A DNA stretch of 64,000 nt from Flavivirga algicola (GTDB lineage Bacteria > Bacteroidota > Bacteroidia > Flavobacteriales > Flavobacteriaceae). The position numbers were made by a program, and so were the translations under genes. The stretch spans positions 1 to 64,000 of the forward strand of contig NZ_JABBHF010000016.1 in assembly GCF_012910715.1 (NCBI RefSeq), given 5' to 3'. This document shows, piece after piece, positions 1 through 6,108 of the stretch (positions are counted from its first letter, which is position 1; the number at the start of each line of letters is the position of its first letter). The notes beneath the pieces are model-generated. The model searched no databases and was not told the DNA's origin. It worked only from the letters and a program-made list of their open reading frames with translations.

Positions 1-132
1 CAACGTTCGATGTATGATTTGTTGCGTGAAAATCCGCCAGGATTTTCAGATTAAGAAACGAAGATAGCAAAAGTGCGAGGATTTTCCGATAGGAAAATCA
101 GAAGCAATGAATTATACATTTTGTTATGGAGC
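1..132. repeat. attC-like imperfect palindrome A
   Basis: Left arm starts CAACGTTCGATGTATGA; right arm ends ATTATACATTTTGTTATGG. The arms are imperfectly complementary over most of about 125 bp, with an inner pair AGGATTTTC / GAAAATC-type segments. It shares outer-arm sequence with site B (897-971): AACGTTC-GTGTATG and TATACAT-TTGTT. The left core is cut by the window edge. The right core, GTTATGG, starts cassette 1. It is probably the attC of a cassette lying left of the window. Confidence 0.55.
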
Positions 133-135
133 GTT

Positions 136-348
136 TTACTTTTTTGTTCTGATGAGTAATTCAGAAATATCTACATCAAGAATGATTGCCATTTGTCTGA
201 GAAATTTCAAAGAAGGTTGAGAATCGTTATTACAGATTCTTGAAATAGTATTTGGGGTCTTTGAAACCATATTGGCAAAGTCTTTATGACTAATGTCTTT
301 TTCGGCTAGAATTACTTTTAGTCTGTTAATTTTTATTTTCTTAGTCAT
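136..348 (-). CDS. Small XRE-type helix-turn-helix regulator
   Basis: A 70-residue protein that is almost entirely one Cro/C1-type helix-turn-helix domain. The recognition region is around TPNTISRICNND (residues 31-42), followed by QPSLKFLRQMA and the DVDISELL ending typical of the family. It probably binds DNA as a dimer in the cytoplasm. It is clearly related to the regulator at 4148-4375 of the next cassette: both have INRLKVILAE/INRIRVVLAE starts, ND-QPSL and a LDVD-ELL ending. A TAAATTTG promoter element lies 23 bp upstream of the start. It stands divergent from the unknown gene at 526-870 inside cassette 1. It could be an antitoxin-like or autoregulatory protein; the target is unknown. 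Confidence 0.75.
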   Translation of the reverse strand: MTKKIKINRLKVILAEKDISHKDFANMVSKTPNTISRICNNDSQPSLKFLRQMAIILDVDISELLIRTKK

Positions 349-370
349 GCTAAATACGTGTTTATAACAA

Positions 371-378
371 CAAATTTA
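371..378 (-). promoter_or_regulatory. Bacteroidetes -7 element (TAAATTTG)
   Basis: TAAATTTG on the minus strand matches the TAnnTTTG consensus and lies 23 bp before the HTH start at 348. The same octamer precedes the related HTH gene at 4412-4419. Confidence 0.5.
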
Positions 379-474
379 GCATTAAATAATACATTTTAAG
401 TGTAAGAGCCTAATTGTCAATTCATTGTACTTTGTTAAAATCAACATATTGAGGATTATTTAATACATAATATG

Positions 475-503
475 TTGATATTAATTCTTTTTGTGTATAT
501 TTG
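475..503 (+). promoter_or_regulatory. Promoter of the 526-870 gene
   Basis: TTG (475-477), an 18-bp spacer and TATATTTG (496-503) match the Bacteroidetes -33/-7 pattern. Transcription would start near 510. This excludes an ATG at 472 and favours the start at 526. Confidence 0.5.
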
Positions 504-525
504 GTTTGTTAAAAATAATTTAATT

Positions 526-870
526 ATGAAAATCAAATATCCAAAAAGCTCGCCATTAGTCAAAATTCCTGAAGAAGCAGAATTTGCCATATTCATAATC
601 AGACAAGAATTAAAAAGTCAAAAATTAACCAATAGTTTTGATGAGATGGGATTCGATGGAAGTATTTGTATTTCTGACTTTAGTGAGCTTATATTTTCAA
701 TGATAGGTTTAAATGATAGGTCAGATGAGTTTTATGAGTGGTATGTAGGTCAGTTAAATAGCTTTTGCAAAGAAGTTGATTTGTCCGATGGTACAACTTT
801 GTCAAAACAAGCTTTTGATTTTTATGTCCATTTATTGGTTGAGAAAAGACGAAAAGATGTCAGAAAGTAA
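526..870 (+). CDS. Hypothetical cassette-borne protein
   Basis: A 114-residue acidic soluble protein with no domain I recognise. An upstream in-frame ATG at 472 would add 18 hydrophobic residues, but a good promoter (475-503) overlaps that stretch, so I take the start at 526 (MKIKYPKSSP). The protein has several amphipathic helical stretches (IFIIRQELKS, ELIFSMIGL, FYVHLLVEKRR), no signal peptide and no cysteine cluster. It is the second gene of cassette 1, divergent from the HTH gene, with its own promoter. Its stop lies 27 bp before the attC-like site. Function unknown; a toxin or defence role would be a guess from the setting only. Confidence 0.6.
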   Translation: MKIKYPKSSPLVKIPEEAEFAIFIIRQELKSQKLTNSFDEMGFDGSICISDFSELIFSMIGLNDRSDEFYEWYVGQLNSFCKEVDLSDGTTLSKQAFDFYVHLLVEKRRKDVRK

Positions 871-896
871 GGAGATAATTTTACGGATAGGCTAAT

Positions 897-971
897 GCTC
901 CATAACGTTCCGTGTATGGTGTCGTAGCTATCCCGCAGGGTAGCTATGCACTATACATATTGTTGTGTTTT
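897..971. repeat. attC-like imperfect palindrome B
   Basis: Left core GCTCCATAAC (897-906). Inner stem TAGCTAtCCC (925-934) pairs with GGGTAGCTA (938-946) around a GCA loop, and GTGTATGGTG pairs with CACTATACAT. Right core is GTTGTGTTT (962-970). The left arm carries extra unpaired bases, as extrahelical bases do in attC sites. Joined to the cassette start at 123-132, the ends would pair over 10 further bp, so the excised circular form has a better palindrome than the chromosomal site. Confidence 0.65.
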
Positions 972-1082
972 CGTTCTTTATTTTCATTCTGTTTGTAGTG
1001 TTGGCAAAGACATACTCTTTTACAATTTTTGGCATAGAGTTGGCTTTAGCGAATTGCAAATGTGTATGGCTTTCAGAGTTAG

Positions 1083-2390
1083 CTATTCCGCAACATCTAT
1101 TATTTCATTCTGTTTGTACAGACTAGGTAAAAAACCAGATTTTATTCTAAACTGACTTCGTTTCTTAATCTTAGGTTTGGTAGAAATATTTTCAAGTTTA
1201 ATTCCTGGGTCGTAATAAATATTCCCTAGAGCCATTTGGGAAAGAAATAGCTGAAAATCAGTTCCAGTTCCTAATATAATTTCGTTGCCATATTTATATT
1301 TTCTTTTTGGGTCAGTTTCTGATAATGATGGAACATAACAAGCTTGATGGTGTTTTCTATTCCAATGTTTGAGCATTGAAATAAAACTCCAAGAAGCAGT
1401 TTCGTTTTCTTTTTCATCAAGTAATGAAATTCGACCATTCGAGTTGCGAATTTTTCCACTTTCAATATCAAAACCTTCTAATCGCATTTCCAAATTAGTT
1501 AAAGGATGCTTTTCTCCAATTTTATGGACTCCTCCAAAATTCAATCTGTCAGGTCTGCCTTTTTTGTCTTTATACCCATACGTTCTCACAAAATATTCTG
1601 CCCCTTCAGTTTTGTATAATCCATCTGTTGGTTCAGGTGTCATTAGGGTTATCGCTTTAGATTTTGTGCGATTGAAATTTGCCACTCCAAACTGTTTGAC
1701 TTCCCATCCCATAAAATCAGGTTCAGCATATCCATTTGGGGTAACTCCCAATTCTGCCTCTAAAGTGTAACCTCCACAATTAGGAGCGCTACAATCCATT
1801 ATGTTTCCATTACTGTCTAATCTTTTTGAATCTATCCAATCTAATTCGTGAATCCGTTTTAATTCGCTTAATAGAATTGCCCGATTATTTTTAGCTTTTG
1901 GTAAATCTATGACTGAAAACACCCCATGAACTGAATCAAATTCTGTTTGATTAAATTCGGTTGCTATTTCAGAATCAGGTGAAGTTACGTAGCCTAAAAT
2001 AGTTCCATTTTGGGCAACAGAAAAGAAAAGCAATCGACCTGCTAATCTTTGTGTCATTAACTCTGAAGGTGCATTTTGACACCTTGCAAGGAATCCAGAA
2101 AATCTTACTTCAGGATATTTAGGGTAGAGGATAAGTTGTGCTTGCGGTGCTGGTGAAATGGAACCTTCATCATCAATCCACGAAAAATTGATTTTTGCTT
2201 TAAATCTTTCTTTGTTCCAATCTCCAGCTTCTTCGGTTACAATTTCAGATAGTGGTAATATGTTTAAGATTTCAAAACTACCACCAAAGTAAACTTGGTT
2301 TTTAGAATTGTCATTTGGGGCAAGAGTTTTTACATAAACTTTCTTACATCCATTATTGGTGAATAGCGATTTTAGATTGGTTAGATTCAT
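1083..2390 (-). CDS. MvaI/BcnI-family type II restriction endonuclease
   Basis: A 435-residue protein. The middle carries the family signature: YTLEAELG (208-215), then EPDFMGWEVKQF (223-234), a PD-(D/E)xK active site with D225, E230 and K232, and a conserved HK about residue 289. MvaI cleaves CCWGG and BcnI cleaves CCSGG. The partner methylase here is Dcm-like, so CCWGG is the likely target (inference). It is longer than MvaI, with an extra N-terminal region of roughly 190 residues. The start overlaps the methylase end by 38 bp. It is the last gene of the regulator-vsr-methylase-endonuclease run in cassette 2, an order that makes methylase before nuclease. Confidence 0.85.
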   Translation of the reverse strand: MNLTNLKSLFTNNGCKKVYVKTLAPNDNSKNQVYFGGSFEILNILPLSEIVTEEAGDWNKERFKAKINFSWIDDEGSISPAPQAQLILYPKYPEVRFSGFLARCQNAPSELMTQRLAGRLLFFSVAQNGTILGYVTSPDSEIATEFNQTEFDSVHGVFSVIDLPKAKNNRAILLSELKRIHELDWIDSKRLDSNGNIMDCSAPNCGGYTLEAELGVTPNGYAEPDFMGWEVKQFGVANFNRTKSKAITLMTPEPTDGLYKTEGAEYFVRTYGYKDKKGRPDRLNFGGVHKIGEKHPLTNLEMRLEGFDIESGKIRNSNGRISLLDEKENETASWSFISMLKHWNRKHHQACYVPSLSETDPKRKYKYGNEIILGTGTDFQLFLSQMALGNIYYDPGIKLENISTKPKIKKRSQFRIKSGFLPSLYKQNEIIDVAE

Positions 2391-3588
2391 TAATTTTTAA
2401 AAGTTCTTTTACAATGTTTTTTCCAACCGCTTGAATCAATAGAGTTACTACTGAATTGCCGAATTGTTTGTATGCTTGATTGTTAGAAACAGGAATTATA
2501 AATTTATCTGGAAAACCTTGAAGTCTGGCACATTCTCTTGGAGTCAATCTTCTAGGGTTTTTTCCTTTTTGTGGAATAAGAATTTCAGAACCGTCTTTAT
2601 AATATCTTGCACTAATGGTTCTTGAAATTCCATTAATGTCTGTTAGTCCAAATCCAAATCCATTACCTTTAGCTTTATGCTTTCTAGCATGTTCTTGAAG
2701 ATAATTCCATAGTTTGTCGGACAATGTATATTTGTCATCAACTTTTGGTTCAAGAATATCTTTTATTGCAAAGTTTGATTCTTGGGGGTCTGGAAACTGA
2801 AATGTTTCTTTACCTTTAAATACTGTTTTCTTGAATCCTACAATAATTATTCTTTCACGATTTTGAGGAACATAGAATTTACCATTCAAAACTTTGAAAT
2901 GGACATTATAACCTAATTTCTCCAAGGTCTTTATAATTACTTTGAAAGTTTTCTTTTTATCGTGAGAAACAAGATTTTTTACATTTTCAAGCATAAAAGC
3001 CTTTGGCTTCTTATGTTTAATGATTCTTGCAATATCAAAAAAAAGTGTGCCTTGTGTTTCATCTAAGAAGCCATGTGCTCTACCTAACGAATTTTTCTTA
3101 GAAACACCAGCAATAGAAAAAGGTTGACAAGGGAACCCACCTAGTAAAATATCGTGGTCTGGTATTTCTTTTTCAGAAATTTGAGTTATGTCTCCAAATG
3201 GAACTTCTCCAAAATTAGCTTCATAAGTTTTCTTTGCGTATGTGTCCCATTCGCTAGTAAATACACATTTCCCACCGTTATTTTGAAATCCAAGTCGAAT
3301 CCCTCCAATTCCAGCAAATAAGTCGATAAATTTGAATTTCGGATTTTCCGTAGGAGGAAAGGGAATATCCCATTTTATCGGTAAATAATATTGAAAATCA
3401 GGTTCTTCTACAATGTTTAATTCTTCGTGCAATTCTGTTAGATATTCCGAAGCAGTTGGCTTAAAATATTGAGATACCCCATTTTCATGATTCTGAAAAT
3501 AATGTGTCAAATAAGCTAAATCATTGTTAGTTTTTTTATCTACAACGATTTGTAATTTATCTTTTATTTTGGAATATTTCTTGTTCAT
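2353..3588 (-). CDS. dcm: Dcm-type DNA (cytosine-5) methyltransferase
   Basis: A 411-residue protein that methylates cytosine C5 in DNA. Motif I DLFAGIGG (89-96), motif IV GFPCQPFS with catalytic Cys154, motif VI ENV (201-203), motif VIII QNRER (242-246), motif IX RRLTPRECARLQGFP, and motif X QFGNSVV. It resembles E. coli Dcm outside the universal motifs, including GVSKKNSLGRAHGF, TQGTLFFD and the target-recognition stretch RTISARYYKDGSEIL. CCWGG specificity is therefore likely. An N-terminal 80-residue extension ending WDIPFPP is also Dcm-like. It protects against the MvaI-like nuclease encoded just downstream and is paired with Vsr upstream. Confidence 0.93.
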   Translation of the reverse strand: MNKKYSKIKDKLQIVVDKKTNNDLAYLTHYFQNHENGVSQYFKPTASEYLTELHEELNIVEEPDFQYYLPIKWDIPFPPTENPKFKFIDLFAGIGGIRLGFQNNGGKCVFTSEWDTYAKKTYEANFGEVPFGDITQISEKEIPDHDILLGGFPCQPFSIAGVSKKNSLGRAHGFLDETQGTLFFDIARIIKHKKPKAFMLENVKNLVSHDKKKTFKVIIKTLEKLGYNVHFKVLNGKFYVPQNRERIIIVGFKKTVFKGKETFQFPDPQESNFAIKDILEPKVDDKYTLSDKLWNYLQEHARKHKAKGNGFGFGLTDINGISRTISARYYKDGSEILIPQKGKNPRRLTPRECARLQGFPDKFIIPVSNNQAYKQFGNSVVTLLIQAVGKNIVKELLKINESNQSKIAIHQ

Positions 3589-3717
3589 TTCTATTTGTAA
3601 AGAACGGTAAAATTTATCAGTTTAATTGTTTGTAAACAATCATATTTTTAACATTCTTTTCAACTATTTTCGTTATAGTCTGATTTATTATTCAATTTCA
3701 AATCCTTAAAAATCTCT

Positions 3718-4155
3718 TTAAACATTCTCCAAGGATTTCTGTTTTTTAAATTCTTTTAAGATTGATTGCAGTTTTTTCTCTTTATTTTTTGGCTTCAATT
3801 CACATTCCCATATTGTTTTCACATCCCAACCTTGTTTTTTCAAAGCTTCGACATTTTCTGCATCTTTCTTTTTATTACCATTAATCTTATCCAACCACCA
3901 TTCTGTTCTTGTTTTCGGTACAACGAAATATTTACAGTTCTCATGTCCGTGCCAAAAACAACCATGCACAAAAATCACTTTCTTATACTTCGGAAAAACC
4001 ATGTCGGGCTTTCCTGGTAGAGTTTTGTCGTGCAACTTATATCTGATTCCATTAGAGAAAAGAAACTTTCTAACAACAATCTCAGGTTTTGTGTTTTTAC
4101 CTTTGATTCTGCTCATGTTGTAACTCCTTACCTCCTTTGAATGAACATCAGCCAT
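3718..4155 (-). CDS. vsr: Very short patch repair endonuclease Vsr
   Basis: A 145-residue protein that nicks next to T:G mismatches arising when 5-methylcytosine in Dcm sites deaminates. The catalytic and intercalating residues fall at the same numbers as in E. coli Vsr: D51 in GKPDMVFP, then C66-F67-W68-H69, with H71 and later Cys residues (C74, C118) placed for the structural zinc. The start overlaps the HTH gene upstream by 8 bp, so the two are translationally coupled. Its presence beside a Dcm-like methylase supports the same CCWGG context. It acts with MutL-type repair factors in E. coli. Confidence 0.95.
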   Translation of the reverse strand: MADVHSKEVRSYNMSRIKGKNTKPEIVVRKFLFSNGIRYKLHDKTLPGKPDMVFPKYKKVIFVHGCFWHGHENCKYFVVPKTRTEWWLDKINGNKKKDAENVEALKKQGWDVKTIWECELKPKNKEKKLQSILKEFKKQKSLENV

Positions 4156-4375
4156 TATTCTTATTGTCTTTCGTTGAGTTTAATAACTCCCTAACATCTA
4201 CGTCTAAAGCCTCTGCAATTTCCACCAAAGTTTCGAGAGAAGGTTGCATGTCATTTGTGCACCACCTCGAAACAGTAGTTCTATTTTTGTCTACTTTTTC
4301 TGATAACCATTTGTTTGTTCTGTCTTGTTCAGCAAGCACTACCCTAATTCTATTGATTTGCTTTTTAGATGTCAT
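4148..4375 (-). CDS. XRE-type HTH regulator of the restriction-modification operon
   Basis: A 75-residue Cro/C1-type helix-turn-helix protein (MTSKKQINRI to the end; recognition region around NRTTVSRWCTND). I start at 4375 rather than the upstream ATG at 4405, because the -7 element at 4412-4419 would place the transcript start at about 4405. It heads the vsr-dcm-endonuclease run and overlaps vsr by 8 bp, the place of a controller (C) protein that delays nuclease expression. That role is inferred from position. It is a paralogue of the HTH protein at 136-348 of cassette 1. Confidence 0.8.
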   Translation of the reverse strand: MTSKKQINRIRVVLAEQDRTNKWLSEKVDKNRTTVSRWCTNDMQPSLETLVEIAEALDVDVRELLNSTKDNKNNG

Positions 4376-4411
4376 TTGAATCGTATTATGTTGCATAAAT
4401 AGCAATTAAAA

Positions 4412-4419
4412 CAAATTTA
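4412..4419 (-). promoter_or_regulatory. Bacteroidetes -7 element of the R-M operon (TAAATTTG)
   Basis: TAAATTTG on the minus strand, 37 bp upstream of the chosen HTH start. It is the same octamer as before the paralogous HTH gene in cassette 1. Confidence 0.5.
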
Positions 4420-4455
4420 GTTGATTAAAAACTTTTTATTTTGTTCTTTTTACGA

Positions 4456-4463
4456 TATATTTG
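4456..4463 (+). promoter_or_regulatory. Candidate -7 element (TATATTTG) of the 4544 gene
   Basis: TATATTTG fits TAnnTTTG and lies 80 bp before the ATG at 4544. I see no convincing -33 element at the right distance. It would fire divergently from the R-M operon promoter. Confidence 0.35.
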
Positions 4464-4543
4464 TTTCGTAAAACGATTCATTAGTTATTTATTTCAGTTT
4501 TAATGAATCATATTAAGAATCAAAATTAAAAACTAACTTTTTT

Positions 4544-4747
4544 ATGAGTACGAGATATACCAAAGCCGATTTAGAGCAAATTGTATATAAACAATTAGAT
4601 AATCTAAACGCAATGCACGATTTACTGAGAATTATGAAAATTCAAAATGACCTAATTCAAAGTATCAATCAGACACTCAGAGAAGAAATCGGTCAATTCA
4701 AAGAACAGCAAGTTATGTATCCAACTAGAAGAAAATCAAAATCGTAA
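4544..4747 (+). CDS. Small coiled-coil protein, function unknown
   Basis: A 67-residue protein, largely helical and charged, with heptad-like spacing over ADLEQIVYKQLDNLNAMHDL and a later QSINQTLREEIGQF stretch. This suggests a short coiled coil, and the tail is basic (TRRKSKS). No domain recognised. It reads away from the restriction-modification operon inside cassette 2, with its own candidate promoter, and is followed by a strong inverted repeat. It might be an accessory or inhibitor protein of the R-M system, but nothing in the sequence shows this. Confidence 0.5.
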   Translation: MSTRYTKADLEQIVYKQLDNLNAMHDLLRIMKIQNDLIQSINQTLREEIGQFKEQQVMYPTRRKSKS

Positions 4748-4768
4748 CTATTGGGAGCGGTGGGAAGG

Positions 4769-4828
4769 TTAAGCTCTTTTGGTTTTTTAGGGTCGGATTG
4801 TGTGATGGCAAAAACCAAAAGAGCTTAA
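4769..4828. repeat. 19-bp perfect inverted repeat
   Basis: TTAAGCTCTTTTGGTTTTT (4769-4787) and its exact reverse complement (4810-4828) enclose 22 bp. It lies 21 bp after the stop of the small 4544-4747 gene and 23 bp before attC-like site C. It could be a bidirectional terminator or the remnant of another cassette site. Confidence 0.7.
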
Positions 4829-4851
4829 TGTGCGGTTGGTTTTTCCGAATG

Positions 4852-4908
4852 AAACACAACAATAGAATAAAGGATATATGTCCTTTATATTCCATATATG
4901 TTTATTTA
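4852..4908. repeat. attC-like site C at the recombinase 3' end
   Basis: Left core AAACACAAC (4852-4860). Stem GAATAAAGGA pairs with TCCTTTATATTC (extra TA on the right arm) around TATATG. Right core GTTTATT starts at 4900. The recombinase stop codon is 4906-4908, so a cut in the right core would fall about 6 bp from it. Joined to the cassette 2 start (962-970) the ends pair over 9 bp. The AAAGGA/TCCTTT hairpin could instead be the recombinase terminator. Confidence 0.6.
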
Positions 4909-6036
4909 CAAATCTAGGGGATTTTTGATTAACTTAAAATTGTTTACAGCTACTTGGGTATATATTTCTGTTGTTTTGGTACTGCCATGTCCCAATAAGG
5001 TTTGGATATATCTTAAATTCGTGCCACTCTCTAATAAATGAGTTGCAAAGGAATGTCTAAGCATATGTGGTGTAATTCTTCTTTTAATATTTGCTTTTGT
5101 TGCAGCTCTAGAAACAATTGCACCTACACTTTTATCTGAATATTTTTGACCATCAGGGGACTCGAAAAGATATTTCTTAGGTTTCCATTTTTTATAGTAT
5201 ATCCTTAATTCTTTTAGTACAGTTTCTGATAACAAAGAATAACGATCTCTATTATTTTTAGCATGTCTAATAAAGATCAGCATTCTTTTACTATCAATAT
5301 CTTCTAGTTGCAATTCTAATAGCTCACTTCTACGTAATCCAGCAGAATATAATAGGCTTACGATGCACCGATGTTTTATATTATTGGTATTAGCAATCAT
5401 AGATAGAATTTCTTCCTTAGATACTACTTTTGGAAGCTTTTGTTCTTTTCTAGGTCTTTCGATACTATAAAACCTATTAGGCATTCCCATTACTACTTCA
5501 TAATAAAACTTAATACTATTGATGGTTTGATTGATATAGCTATTAGATTTATTTTCTTGGATTAGTAATCGTAGATATTCTCTTATTTCTTGTTCAGATA
5601 ATTCTAGAATATCTTTATCTGGATAGTGATTTATAAACTTTTCAAATAATGAGATATATATTTTACAGGTGTTTAGAGCATATCTTTTAAGTTCTAGTTT
5701 CAGAAGATATGCTTCTGGCACATATTTATAGGAAGCTGTTTTAGCTCTGTTACGATACCAATTAATATTAATGGGCTCATTGTCTCTAATTACTTTTTCT
5801 TTAAAAAAGGAATTACCGTTTACCCAAGCCACCCCTTTAAACTTTTCAAAGATTTGATTCAAGTTTTCTTTGGTATGGAGAATGTATACCATCGCAAACT
5901 CTTTACTCCATCTAGGGTTGGGAAGTTCTTTGATCAATGCTTGAACTACCTTATCAGGATGAAATTGCATCCCGATCATCTTTTGGTTATTTATCAATAA
6001 ATGCTTTAAGGTGATATGTTTGGTAAGGTTCATCAT
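4906..6036 (-). CDS. Tyrosine recombinase (integron-integrase-like position)
   Basis: A 376-residue site-specific recombinase. Catalytic set: R235 (AGLRRSEL), K260, H324 and R327 in HMLRHSF, H350 in LLGHGS, nucleophile Y359 in TTEIY. The core-binding SAM-like domain spans about 105-195 and the catalytic domain about 203-370. An N-terminal region of roughly 100 residues precedes them (HPDKVVQALIKELPNPRWSKEF..), a type seen on Bacteroidetes integrases. I see no IntI-specific insertion before HMLRH, so it is XerC/D-like rather than a classical integron integrase. Cassettes with attC-like ends lie directly on its 3' side. A nested palindrome upstream (6072-6105) may control it and its divergent neighbour. 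Confidence 0.9.
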   Translation of the reverse strand: MMNLTKHITLKHLLINNQKMIGMQFHPDKVVQALIKELPNPRWSKEFAMVYILHTKENLNQIFEKFKGVAWVNGNSFFKEKVIRDNEPININWYRNRAKTASYKYVPEAYLLKLELKRYALNTCKIYISLFEKFINHYPDKDILELSEQEIREYLRLLIQENKSNSYINQTINSIKFYYEVVMGMPNRFYSIERPRKEQKLPKVVSKEEILSMIANTNNIKHRCIVSLLYSAGLRRSELLELQLEDIDSKRMLIFIRHAKNNRDRYSLLSETVLKELRIYYKKWKPKKYLFESPDGQKYSDKSVGAIVSRAATKANIKRRITPHMLRHSFATHLLESGTNLRYIQTLLGHGSTKTTEIYTQVAVNNFKLIKNPLDL

Positions 6037-6071
6037 ACAAAAATGCAGTATTTAAAAATCATAGTGGTATC

Positions 6072-6105
6072 TTAATCGAATAATATTCGTATACTGTTTG
6101 ATTAA
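6072..6105. promoter_or_regulatory. Nested palindrome between recombinase and zinc-ribbon gene
   Basis: CGAATAATATTCG (6077-6089) is a perfect 13-bp palindrome. A wider pair TTAATC (6072-6077) and GATTAA (6100-6105) encloses it. Placed between two divergent starts (6036 and 6109), it could be an operator. Confidence 0.35.
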
Positions 6106-6108
6106 TTT

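Larger units (their letters stand above)
1..6036. mobile_element. Integron-like cassette array with its tyrosine recombinase
   Basis: Three imperfect palindromic sites (1-132, 897-971, 4852-4908) separate two complete cassettes and lie on the 3' side of a tyrosine recombinase gene (4906-6036, minus). Each site starts with a core ending AAC and ends with a core starting GTT, as in attC sites. The start of cassette 1 (GTTATGGAGC, 123-132) is the exact reverse complement of the left core of the site at its other end (GCTCCATAAC, 897-906). The start of cassette 2 (GTTGTGTTT, 962-970) is the exact reverse complement of AAACACAAC (4852-4860). This own-end pairing is the rule for integron cassettes. 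The array continues left of the window. That the neighbouring recombinase moves the cassettes is inference. Confidence 0.65.

Noticed and set aside
946-1155. Open frame of 69 codons on the plus strand
   Set aside because: It begins inside attC-like site B and overlaps the end of the MvaI-like gene on the other strand. Composition is Cys/Phe-rich and not protein-like.
4906-6036. Classical integron integrase IntI
   Set aside because: No IntI-specific insertion before the HMLRHSF motif; only the genomic setting is integron-like.
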